From Leptospira saintgironsiae (GTDB lineage Bacteria; Spirochaetota; Leptospiria; Leptospirales; Leptospiraceae): DNA of 64,000 bases. Numbering within the stretch: the stretch's first letter is position 1; each line of letters begins with the position of its first letter. Shown in pieces: positions 25,221 through 35,167 of the stretch. Made by a program: the position numbers and the translations under genes. Below the pieces are notes generated by a model. That model was not told where the DNA came from. It did not search any database and worked only from the letters and a program-made list of their open reading frames with translations. Where the stretch lies: NCBI RefSeq assembly GCF_002811765.1, contig NZ_NPDR01000002.1:62001-126000 (forward strand), written 5' to 3'.

Positions 25221-25538
25221 ATGGAATTTCTGGAACCAAAAGACCTGACGGAAAATAAATCCTACCGGATTCGCCTAACTGTTGCCATCTATAGAAATAA
25301 TATTTTATCTTATAAGAACGATATAGTAGTTCCTTCGGTTTATATGAGAAGGAACGAAGCTCGTGCTCATATCCGCAAGGAAGTGACAGAACGTCTGACA
25401 CATTCTTCTTTTTTCCGCTCTCCTCGTCCTGACTATGATCTGGTTCGTTATTCTGAAGAAGCAACTTGTAACACATTCTTGAGATATAGGATCGTCAGCG
25501 GAAGTCCTACAGAAGAAACTTTACCTAAGACTGTTTAA
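25221..25538 (+). CDS. Hypothetical protein
   Basis: A 105-residue soluble protein with several beta-strand-like stretches (YRIRLTVAIYRNNILSYKNDIVVPSVYM) and a basic helix (RRNEARAHIRKEVTERL). AAAGGG about nine bases before ATG 25221 supports the start. No signal peptide and no recognised family. An opposite-strand ORF covers the same bases, but the plus-strand frame has the ribosome site and better composition. Confidence 0.65.
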   Translation: MEFLEPKDLTENKSYRIRLTVAIYRNNILSYKNDIVVPSVYMRRNEARAHIRKEVTERLTHSSFFRSPRPDYDLVRYSEEATCNTFLRYRIVSGSPTEETLPKTV

Positions 25539-25607
25539 GAAAGATTCGTAACTTAATTGTCTTGAATTCCGGTCTAGGGTTGTAAAAACTTGACTGCGAA
25601 TCCGATT

Positions 25608-26876
<1,269 letters not shown>

Positions 26877-26880
26877 AGAT

Positions 26881-28290
26881 TTAATCCAGAACCGAATCTT
26901 TCAAAACCGCACTTCTTCCGTCTTCTTTTTTGATCTGCCAAAAGATAAAGCTAGAAGATAAAGTGATAATCCCCATACAAGCGAATGTACTTCTGAATGC
27001 CAAGAGCATATTCTCCGGATCCTGACCGAATAGATCCCTGAATGCTTCTAATGCTCCTGCAGCACAGGCGACTCCCATTCCCATAGCCAACATCTGAACC
27101 ATGGAAAGCATTGTATTTCCGCTACTTGTGAATTCTCCGTTTAAATCCTTTAAAGTGAGAGTATTCATTGCTGTGAATTGGAATGAATTAAACGCACCAA
27201 AGCAGAACAATTGAAAAGAAAAGATCCACCAGATCTCTGAGGAGTTTAACCAGAAGAAGCTGCTCATGCTCAGACCTATCAGTAAGGTATTGGTTACCAA
27301 AACTTTTCTATAACCTAATTTATAAATTAATAATGGAGCAAATCTTTTGATCCCTATTCCTGCGATTGCCATTGGTAAAAGCATTAAACCTGCTTTAAAA
27401 GGTGGATATCCCATATTCACTTGTAAGAATAATGGAACCAAAAACGGCATACTGGAACTTCCAAGTCTAGAGAAAAGATTTCCTAAAAGACCAATGCTTA
27501 ATGTTGGAATAGAAAATATTCGAGGAGAAAATAAAGGTTTAGAAGTTCTGGCAGCATGGATCCAATAAGCTGCGATACTTGCGAGTCCAAATATTGTAAG
27601 AAGAATTACTCCTGCCTTTTGCAAACCCAAACTGGAGCCTGCGTCCAATGCCAAAGAAAAAGTGACCATGCCGAATGCTAAAAGTAGATATCCTTTCAAA
27701 TCGAATACGGATGGATTTGGGATTGGATTTCCCTTCATGTAAATGGAAGATGCAATGATCCCAGCGATGCCAACTGGAAGATTTATTAGAAAGATCCAAT
27801 GCCAGGATGCTGCTTCTACTAACCATCCTCCTAAAACAGGACCTACCAATGGACCAATCAGACCTGGGATTGCCACAAAACTGATCGCTTGTAAAAATTG
27901 CTCCGGAGAAACAGAACGGAGAAGTGCCAAACGACCTACAGGAAGTAAAAGTGCTCCTCCAACGCCTTGCAAAATCCTAGAAAGAACAAGCTGGGTTAGA
28001 TTTTGAGAAAGTGCACAGAATAGGGAACCTAAAGCAAATAAGGATAAGGCTCCTATAAAAACCTGGCGTATTCCGAATTTGTCAGAGATCCAACCGGAAG
28101 CAGGAATGATCATCGCCATTGTGAGTAGATAGGCGACCACCACAGACTGCATTCTCAAAGGACTCGCATCTAAATTTTTAGCGATCGCAGGCAGGGCTGT
28201 ATTGACGATTGTCCCGTCTAGAGTCTGCATAAAAAAGCCGCAGGCAACGAGCCAAAGTAAAGCCTTACTTCCTTTCGATTCTTCTGTCAT
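26881..28290 (-). CDS. mdtD: MdtD-like MFS exporter (DHA2 type)
   Basis: A 469-residue proton-driven major facilitator transporter. The N-terminus WLVACGFFMQTLDGTIVNTALPAIAKNL closely follows E. coli MdtD as I recall it, and so do SGWISDKFGIRQVF (motif A), SRILQGVGGALLLPVGRLALL (motif B) and the motif C region GPLVGPVLGGWLVEAASWHWIFLINLPVGI. The length matches MdtD (about 471). It probably exports drugs or small metabolites. It is divergent from gltB with a 243-nt gap. The gene symbol is by resemblance; orthology was not tested. Confidence 0.8.
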   Translation of the reverse strand: MTEESKGSKALLWLVACGFFMQTLDGTIVNTALPAIAKNLDASPLRMQSVVVAYLLTMAMIIPASGWISDKFGIRQVFIGALSLFALGSLFCALSQNLTQLVLSRILQGVGGALLLPVGRLALLRSVSPEQFLQAISFVAIPGLIGPLVGPVLGGWLVEAASWHWIFLINLPVGIAGIIASSIYMKGNPIPNPSVFDLKGYLLLAFGMVTFSLALDAGSSLGLQKAGVILLTIFGLASIAAYWIHAARTSKPLFSPRIFSIPTLSIGLLGNLFSRLGSSSMPFLVPLFLQVNMGYPPFKAGLMLLPMAIAGIGIKRFAPLLIYKLGYRKVLVTNTLLIGLSMSSFFWLNSSEIWWIFSFQLFCFGAFNSFQFTAMNTLTLKDLNGEFTSSGNTMLSMVQMLAMGMGVACAAGALEAFRDLFGQDPENMLLAFRSTFACMGIITLSSSFIFWQIKKEDGRSAVLKDSVLD

Positions 28291-28533
28291 AGGAACTTAG
28301 ACTGGATTGTAGTTCCTTCTCTTGATATAAGCCGTATATATGCGATTTGGCTCTGGATTCCTTTAAAAAGATCGTTTTCAAACTAAGCACTCGTAAATTT
28401 ACTGGTCTAAGAATCGGACATTTGCTACAAAATTCAGCCAAACATCGCGTGGGTGGGGGTTTCCTCTGTCCGTGGACCAAGGCAAGAGCAGTGTCCCGGA
28501 TTTTATATCAACCCTAAAGAGGAACCTTAGCGG

Positions 28534-31500
28534 ATGTTAAACCTTGACGAACAGTTGCGGATCCAAAAGTACTTGGAGGAAAACGGTCTATATGACAAGT
28601 CCTTCGAGCGCGATAACTGCGGAGTAGGCTTCGTCGCTTCTTATAAGGGCGAGTCCAATCACCGAGTTGTATCAATGGGTTTGAAGGCGGTCGCATGCCT
28701 TACCCACCGCGGAGCCGTAGATGCAGATATGCAAACCGGAGACGGCGCCGGGATCATGATCCGTATTCCTAAAAAACTGTTTGCGAAGTACATCGAAGAG
28801 ATGGGCCATAGACGCCCTGACGAAGATTCTATCGGTGTGGGTATGGTGTTCCTACCACGCGAGGACATAGACAAACAAGATGTTTGCCGAAGCCTCATTG
28901 AATCAGCACTTATGCAATTTAACTTCAAGCTTTACGCTTGGAGATATGTTCCTGTAAATCCTGAGGTTTTAGGGCCTAAGGCAAATGCTTCTCGTCCTCA
29001 GATCGAACAAGTATTGATCGGAAAGCCGGATGGGATGTCCAACGAGGATTTCGAGACTAAATTATTCCTGATCCAAAAGAAAGTGATGAGAGATGCTCTC
29101 AAACTTTCCATGAGCGAGGACTTCTATATTTGTTCCTTCTCTTCTGAAAGGATCACATTCAAAGGATTATTTAACGGAAACCAGGTCTCTCAATTTTATG
29201 AGGATCTAAAAAGTGAGGAGATGGTCTCTCCTTATTGTATCTTCCACCAAAGATATTCCACTAACACTTTCCCAAGTTGGGCATTGGCTCAACCTTTCCG
29301 TATCCTTGCACATAACGGAGAGATCAATACAATCGTAGGGAATAGAATTTGGATGCTCGCAAGAGAAGAAGAACTTGCCTGCGAAAAATGGGGAGAGTTC
29401 CAAAAAGAGATCCATCCGATCATCAGACCTCATCTATCTGACTCCGCAAGTTTGGATAACGCAATGGAAGCGATTGTACGTTCTGGTAAGGACGTTCTTC
29501 ATGCAAAAGCGATGCTTATTCCAAATGCATGGAGTAAGAACGTTCAGATGTCCGAAGGACTGAAATCATTCTACGAGTACAATAACACTTTGACCGAACC
29601 TTGGGATGGACCTGCTGCACTTGCTTTTGCAGAAGGCGACTGGGTCGGAGGAAGTTTGGACAGAAACGGACTTCGTCCTGCAAGATATGTTGTGACCGAA
29701 GACGGGCTCGTTGTAATGGGTTCCGAAACAGGACTCGTTCATATTGACGAAGAGATCATCACCAAAAAAGGAAGATTAGGTCCTGGTGATATGCTCGCGA
29801 TCAACCTGAAAGAAGGTAAGATCTACTTCAACGAGGACGTCAATGCTCTATTCGAGAAAAAATACGATTATAGAGAATGGTCCAAAGAGAATGTTGAGTA
29901 TCTGGACCAAACCATCGATGAATCTATTACTAAGACCATCACTTATAGCGGAGATGATCTAAGAAGAAGACAGATCTTATTCGCATATTCTCCATACAAA
30001 CAGAAAGCGGTGATCAAACCTCAGGCGATCGCAGGTAAAGAAGCAATCGGTTCCATGGGAGATGATACTCCTTTGTCTATCTTGATGCTTTCTCGGATTG
30101 GATTATATACTTACTTCCGCCAGAGATTTGCGCAGGTTACGAACCCACCGATTGACTATCTAAGGGAGAAGGGAGTAACTTCTCTTTATACTCGTCTTGT
30201 TAAGAAAACAAATCTTTTCGCAGACGAAAAACCTCAGAACTGTCTAGTACTTTCTCATCCTTACCTTACTAATCTTGGATTACAAAGGATCAGGGACAAG
30301 GACGGAAAACAATACAAGGTTGTTACCTTGGATGCGACTTTCGAAGCTCATCATGAGGAAGGTGCTGCCAGAAATTATCTAGAACTCGCATTGGATCAAT
30401 TGCTTGCGAGCGCAGTTAAATCCGCTGAAGAAGGAGTGAATATCCTAATTCTTTCGGACAGAAAACTGAACAAGGATCGCGCTCCTATTCCTATGGAACT
30501 CGCGGTTGCGGCAGTTCATAACCACTTGATCCGTAACAAAAAACGTGCAGCGACTAGCATTCTTGTAGAAACAGGATCCGCATTCGAAATCCATAATGTG
30601 GCAGTTCTACTTGGATACGGAGCTTCCGGAGTGAACAGTTATCTTATCTGGGATACTCTTCATGACCTATGGACCAAGGGAGACTTTGATGCAGAAGACG
30701 GCACTCGCCCTTCTTTTGCTTCTCTATGCACTAACTACCGTGCAGGAGTGGATGACGGACTTCTGAAAATCATGTCCAAGATGGGAATTTCTATCATGTC
30801 TTCCTATGTAGGTGGACAGGTATTTGAGGCGATTGGACTTTCAAGAACTCTGATCTCTAAATATTTCCCAGGAACTTATTCCAGAATTTCTGGAATCGGT
30901 ATCGGTGGTATCGAGCAGAATATTCTACGCAACCACGATTCTGCATTTAATAAAGAGATTAACCCAGAAGACTTTATCTCTGAGAAAGATGACCAACCTC
31001 ATAGATGGTCCCCTAAAGTAGTAAAATTCATCCGTAAAGCTGCGGTGGATAATGATTACGAAGCATTCTTAGAAGCTTCTAAATTAATGGAAGAAAGTGA
31101 TCCGATCAATATCCGAGATCTATTCGATTTCGTAGATCGTGCACCTGTTCCAATTGAAGAAGTAGAAACTGTTTCTGAGATCCAAAAACGTTTCTTAACT
31201 CCAGGTATGAGCCACGGTGCACTTTCTATCGAAGCTCACACTGACCTTGCAGTAGCAATGAACCGTTTGGGCGCAAAGTCTTCTTCCGGAGAAGGTGGAG
31301 AAAGTCCATCTCGTTACGTTGTAGATGAGAAGGGAGACCTCGCGAACTCTTCTATCAAACAGGTAGCTTCTGGAAGATTCGGAGTAACTTCTGAATATTT
31401 GAACTCTGCAAAAGAGTTGGAGATCAAAATTGCTCAGGGAGCAAAACCTGGAGAAGGTGGACAACTTCCAGGTAAGAAGAACAATGAGGAGATCGCGACT

Positions 31501-33021
31501 AACCGTCACACTCCTCAAGGAATCGATCTGATCTCTCCTCCACCTCACCACGATATTTATTCTATCGAGGACTTGTCTCAGTTGATCTACGACTTGAAAC
31601 AAGCTAACCATACTGCTCAAGTATCAGTTAAACTGGTATCCGAAGCTGGAGTGGGAACGATTGCGGCCGGTGTTGCTAAAGCAAACGCAGATGTGATCTT
31701 GATCTCAGGACATGTGGGAGGAACCGGAGCGGCTTCTCTTACTTCTATCAAACATGCTGGATCTCCTTGGGAATTAGGTCTTTCTGAAACACATCAAGTT
31801 TTAGTAATGAACGGATTGAGAGATAGAGTTGTTCTCCGTACTGACGGTGGTATTGTTTCCGGAAGGGACGTGATCATCGCTGCATGTTTAGGTGCAGAAG
31901 AGTATGGAATCGGAACGGCTTCTCTCGTAGCATTAGGTTGTATCATGGCAAGAAAATGCCATTTGAATAACTGTCCTACAGGAATTGCTACTCAAGATCC
32001 TAAGTTCAGAGCAAAATATAAAGGATCTCCTGATCAAGTTGCTACTCTGATGACACTTCTTGCAATGGAAGTTCGTGAGTATCTTGCGAAGTTAGGATTC
32101 CGCTCTATGGACGAGATCGTTGGAAGAACAGACCTTCTGAAACAAATTACTCGTTATGAGCAAGACCGTTTAGATTCTTTAGACTTGAATCCGATTCTGG
32201 TCCGTCTTCCTCTTCTTTTCGATCCTAAAAAGAAAAAAGACAGATTCGTAAGAAGAGAATCTGTCGGAGAAGTTTTGGATGATCGTATCCTAAAAGATGC
32301 GGAGCCTGCGTTAGAAGGAAAAACTTCCATGTCTCTTTCTTATTCTGTGAAGAATACGAATAGAACCGTGGGAGCAAAAGTTTCCGGAATTATCGCACGT
32401 AAATACGGATCCAAAGGTCTTCCTGGAAAACTGGAAATCATTTTGGAAGGAACTGCAGGTCAGTCCTTAGGAGCATGGCTCGTGAAAGGAGTGCAGATTA
32501 CTCTTCACGGGGATGCAAACGACTATGTAGGAAAAGGACTCTGCGGTGGAACCATCGTAATCCGCAAACATAGACGTTCCAAACTGAAAGCGTATGAGAA
32601 CGTGATCATCGGTAATACCTGCCTTTACGGTGCTACTTCCGGAAAACTTTTCAGTTCGGGTAGAGCTGGAGAAAGATTCGGAGTTAGAAACTCCGGAGCG
32701 GATGCAGTAGTAGGTGGAGCAGGTGACCACTTCTTAGAATACATGACCAGTGGAACCATTGTTTGTTTGGGGACAGTTGGTAAGAATATGGGTGCCGGTA
32801 TGACTGGGGGAAGTGCTTACTTCTTCCAAAAAGACTGGGAATTGGAACCTTTAATCAATAAAGAATATGTGAAAATCGTGGATCTTGAAAATGAAGATTA
32901 CGATATCATAAAGTCTTTGATTACTGAACACACTAAGTTGACCGGATCTGAACTTTCAGAAGAGATCTTGAAAACTTGGGATGCTTCCAAAAAATATTTC
33001 GTGAAAGTTACTCCTAAATAA
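28534..33021 (+). CDS. gltB: Glutamate synthase large (alpha) subunit
   Basis: Makes two glutamates from glutamine and 2-oxoglutarate. It has 1,495 residues, the usual size. A 28-residue propeptide precedes the amidotransferase nucleophile Cys29 in RDNCGVGFVA, which is exposed by cleavage. The central and FMN domains follow, with ISGHVGGTGAASLTSIKHAG. The [3Fe-4S] ligands lie in CIMARKCHLNNCPTG. The C-terminal beta-helix is rich in glycine (GKGLCGGTIVIR, GAGMTGGSAYFF). GAGGA lies about ten bases before the ATG. No small-subunit gene (gltD) adjoins it; an opgG gene follows instead. Confidence 0.96.
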   Translation: MLNLDEQLRIQKYLEENGLYDKSFERDNCGVGFVASYKGESNHRVVSMGLKAVACLTHRGAVDADMQTGDGAGIMIRIPKKLFAKYIEEMGHRRPDEDSIGVGMVFLPREDIDKQDVCRSLIESALMQFNFKLYAWRYVPVNPEVLGPKANASRPQIEQVLIGKPDGMSNEDFETKLFLIQKKVMRDALKLSMSEDFYICSFSSERITFKGLFNGNQVSQFYEDLKSEEMVSPYCIFHQRYSTNTFPSWALAQPFRILAHNGEINTIVGNRIWMLAREEELACEKWGEFQKEIHPIIRPHLSDSASLDNAMEAIVRSGKDVLHAKAMLIPNAWSKNVQMSEGLKSFYEYNNTLTEPWDGPAALAFAEGDWVGGSLDRNGLRPARYVVTEDGLVVMGSETGLVHIDEEIITKKGRLGPGDMLAINLKEGKIYFNEDVNALFEKKYDYREWSKENVEYLDQTIDESITKTITYSGDDLRRRQILFAYSPYKQKAVIKPQAIAGKEAIGSMGDDTPLSILMLSRIGLYTYFRQRFAQVTNPPIDYLREKGVTSLYTRLVKKTNLFADEKPQNCLVLSHPYLTNLGLQRIRDKDGKQYKVVTLDATFEAHHEEGAARNYLELALDQLLASAVKSAEEGVNILILSDRKLNKDRAPIPMELAVAAVHNHLIRNKKRAATSILVETGSAFEIHNVAVLLGYGASGVNSYLIWDTLHDLWTKGDFDAEDGTRPSFASLCTNYRAGVDDGLLKIMSKMGISIMSSYVGGQVFEAIGLSRTLISKYFPGTYSRISGIGIGGIEQNILRNHDSAFNKEINPEDFISEKDDQPHRWSPKVVKFIRKAAVDNDYEAFLEASKLMEESDPINIRDLFDFVDRAPVPIEEVETVSEIQKRFLTPGMSHGALSIEAHTDLAVAMNRLGAKSSSGEGGESPSRYVVDEKGDLANSSIKQVASGRFGVTSEYLNSAKELEIKIAQGAKPGEGGQLPGKKNNEEIATNRHTPQGIDLISPPPHHDIYSIEDLSQLIYDLKQANHTAQVSVKLVSEAGVGTIAAGVAKANADVILISGHVGGTGAASLTSIKHAGSPWELGLSETHQVLVMNGLRDRVVLRTDGGIVSGRDVIIAACLGAEEYGIGTASLVALGCIMARKCHLNNCPTGIATQDPKFRAKYKGSPDQVATLMTLLAMEVREYLAKLGFRSMDEIVGRTDLLKQITRYEQDRLDSLDLNPILVRLPLLFDPKKKKDRFVRRESVGEVLDDRILKDAEPALEGKTSMSLSYSVKNTNRTVGAKVSGIIARKYGSKGLPGKLEIILEGTAGQSLGAWLVKGVQITLHGDANDYVGKGLCGGTIVIRKHRRSKLKAYENVIIGNTCLYGATSGKLFSSGRAGERFGVRNSGADAVVGGAGDHFLEYMTSGTIVCLGTVGKNMGAGMTGGSAYFFQKDWELEPLINKEYVKIVDLENEDYDIIKSLITEHTKLTGSELSEEILKTWDASKKYFVKVTPK

Positions 33022-33051
33022 AGTAACTCTAGAATTAGCCAATCAGACCGA

Positions 33052-33105
33052 AGGGCAAGGTTGCGATGAGTTCGATATGAATTCGGACTTAAAAGACCTT
33101 GCCCT
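33052..33105. other. Long inverted repeat between gltB and opgG
   Basis: A perfect 10-bp inverted repeat (agggcaaggt at 33052-33061, accttgccct at 33096-33105) encloses a second six-bp stem (agttcg/cggact, one G-T pair). It is not followed by a T-run. It could be a stable 3' structure for the gltB mRNA, a Rho-type boundary or a regulatory hairpin for opgG. Confidence 0.5.
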
Positions 33106-33165
33106 CTCTGTGTACGGATGATAGACTGGTTTAGGCATTCGTCTTGCTGAAAGGAAAGTTACGAA

Positions 33166-34770
33166 TTGTTACGATTGCATATTATTCTGGCGTTTGTGGC
33201 AACAGCCTTGCTCTTTGCTGTCGCAGATAGACAGCAGAGGCGGGATAGAGAAGAACCTGATTTCTCTTCTTCTCCATTACTAAGTGTGATGGAGGGAGAA
33301 ATTTCCGACCACAGCACTCTTCCTACATTCAAATTTTCATTCTCAGATCTAAAAGGTCGAGCTAGAGCATTATCTAAACAACGTTACATTCCACCTAAAC
33401 ATTCCACTACAGACTTTTTGAAAGGTTTGCCTTGGAACCAATATAAGAATATTTTTTTTCGCCCTGAAAAATCAGTTTGGAAGAAGGAAGGAAATCCATT
33501 TCAGCTTCAGTTTTTGCATCCAGGTCATTTATATAATACGAATATAAGAGTTTTCGAAGTGAGGGGGGATTTTGCGAGAGAGATCGCATATGATCCTTCT
33601 TCTTTTGATCTATCTAAATTGAAAGGTGTAGGGGAGCTTCCGCCTAATCTTGGTTATTCGGGTTTTAAGATCCATTTTCCTATCAATACCCAAGAGCATA
33701 CGGATGAATTTGCAGTTTTTCAAGGCGCAAGTTATTATAGGATCATTTCTAAAAAACAATGGTATGGACTTTCTGCTAGAGGGATCGCGATTAATACCGG
33801 TATGCCTTATCCAGAAGACTTTCCTTCTTTTAGAGAATTTTATATAGTCAAACCGGATAAAACTGACTCAACGATCACTGTTTATGCTCTTTTAGATGGG
33901 AGGACTGCAACAGGTGCTTATGAATTTCAGATCACTCCGGGGAAAGTTTCTGCAGTAAAAGTAAATGCAGAGGTGATCCTTAGGACTAAGGTGGATAGGC
34001 TTGGGATTGCTCCTTTAACCAGTATGTATTGGTATAGCGAGACAAGAGGAATTCCTAAAGGACAAGCTTATCCTGAGTCCCATGATTCAGACGGATTACT
34101 GATCCATTCCGGAAAAGGTGAATGGATTTGGAGGCCTTTGGATAATCCAAAACGTAGTACAACTTATTCTTTCTCGGATGAAAATCCAAGAGGTTTTGGT
34201 TTAATCCAGAGAGATAGAGAATTCCAGAATTACCAACATAGTGAGATGAAATACCAACTTAGGCCAAGCGCTTGGGTAGAACCTGAAGTTCCTTTTGGAA
34301 AGGGATCAATTCATCTTTTGGAAAATCCAACGGTTCAGGATTCGGATGATAATATGGGAGCATATTGGATGCCGGAACCTATTCCTCAGCCCGGAACTCC
34401 ATTCGATTTTTCTTATACAGTTCGTTGGCCGGATACTGATCCTCTTCCTGATTCTATGGCAAAAGTTGTGGCTACTCGGATCGGAGATGCGCAGGGAGAT
34501 CCTGATCTGAAAATGTTCTATGTGGATTTCAAAAGTTCTAATTTAAGTTCTTTGGATCCATTTGCATATATACAGGCAAGAATAGATACCGGAGAAAATG
34601 CAGAACTATCCGAATATTCGGTCCAAAAGATAGAAGAGACTGGAGTATGGAGACTTACCTTCGGAGTGTATCCTAAGAACAAGTTCAGACCTTCGGATCT
34701 AAAAGCTGCGTTAAGCAGAAATCAAGAAATCATTTCTGAAACCTGGAATTTCGTACTTGAGCCGAACTAA
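33166..34770 (+). CDS. opgG: Periplasmic glucan biosynthesis protein OpgG
   Basis: Needed for osmoregulated periplasmic glucan synthesis; it works on glucans made by OpgH. It has 534 residues. An N-terminal hydrophobic segment (LHIILAFVATALLFAVA) serves as signal or anchor. The MdoG domain follows, with LPWNQYKNIFFRPEKSVW, LQFLHPGHLYN, GASYYRIISKKQWYGLSARGIAIN and LTSMYWYSETRG, all family hallmarks. The start is TTG 33166, with AAAGGAAAG upstream. The small next gene begins inside its 3' end, and opgH follows. Confidence 0.93.
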   Translation: MLRLHIILAFVATALLFAVADRQQRRDREEPDFSSSPLLSVMEGEISDHSTLPTFKFSFSDLKGRARALSKQRYIPPKHSTTDFLKGLPWNQYKNIFFRPEKSVWKKEGNPFQLQFLHPGHLYNTNIRVFEVRGDFAREIAYDPSSFDLSKLKGVGELPPNLGYSGFKIHFPINTQEHTDEFAVFQGASYYRIISKKQWYGLSARGIAINTGMPYPEDFPSFREFYIVKPDKTDSTITVYALLDGRTATGAYEFQITPGKVSAVKVNAEVILRTKVDRLGIAPLTSMYWYSETRGIPKGQAYPESHDSDGLLIHSGKGEWIWRPLDNPKRSTTYSFSDENPRGFGLIQRDREFQNYQHSEMKYQLRPSAWVEPEVPFGKGSIHLLENPTVQDSDDNMGAYWMPEPIPQPGTPFDFSYTVRWPDTDPLPDSMAKVVATRIGDAQGDPDLKMFYVDFKSSNLSSLDPFAYIQARIDTGENAELSEYSVQKIEETGVWRLTFGVYPKNKFRPSDLKAALSRNQEIISETWNFVLEPN

Positions 34771-35167
34771 AAAAAAGCAAGAAGACTTGAGCGGTTCAGG
34801 TTCTTTGGAAAATCTTCATCTTTCCAAAGAATGGGAACGTCTGGAGCTTTATTTAAGGGGGATGGGGATCGAAGACAGTTTAGAGATCCATAATATTCTT
34901 TCCAAGGTTTTTGAAAAATCCAAATCTTCTGACAAAAATATATTCGAAATTTTCAAAGAAGAAACTTCCGTAAAACTACATCGCGATTGGGAGAGTAGTC
35001 TTCCTTCTTTAGAGCCTGGTTCCATGGTGCCAAGGCCAATCGACTTTGGACCACTCGCAGATCTTGCTTCTCCTTCTGCAGAAAAGCCAGAGCCAGTTGC
35101 ATTGGTCCTTACTGCATTATTCTGGGCCACGGTATATATTTCTCTGGCAGTCTGGTATTTCTCATGA
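34757..35167 (+). CDS. Small membrane protein between OpgG and OpgH, resembling a detached OpgH N-terminus
   Basis: A 136-residue protein starting at TTG 34757, 14 nt inside opgG, and overlapping opgH by four bases (ATGA), so translation of all three genes is probably coupled. It is hydrophilic and helical for ~110 residues, then has one C-terminal transmembrane helix (VALVLTALFWATVYISLAVWYF). The segment EPGSMVPRPIDFGPLADL resembles the SSMFPDPW-type motif in the cytoplasmic N-terminus of proteobacterial OpgH, as I recall it, while the OpgH here lacks such an N-terminus. A subunit role in glucan synthesis is inferred. Membership of the operon is firm; homology is not proven. Confidence 0.72.
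   Translation: MSRTKKKQEDLSGSGSLENLHLSKEWERLELYLRGMGIEDSLEIHNILSKVFEKSKSSDKNIFEIFKEETSVKLHRDWESSLPSLEPGSMVPRPIDFGPLADLASPSAEKPEPVALVLTALFWATVYISLAVWYFS

Noticed and set aside
28291..28533. Possible riboswitch or structured leader before gltB
   Set aside because: Only a four-bp gtcc/ggac stem and a G-rich stretch are visible; no known leader motif fits.
31195..31620. Minus-strand ORF of 141 codons inside gltB
   Set aside because: Antisense shadow of gltB, whose frame is fully conserved in motif content.
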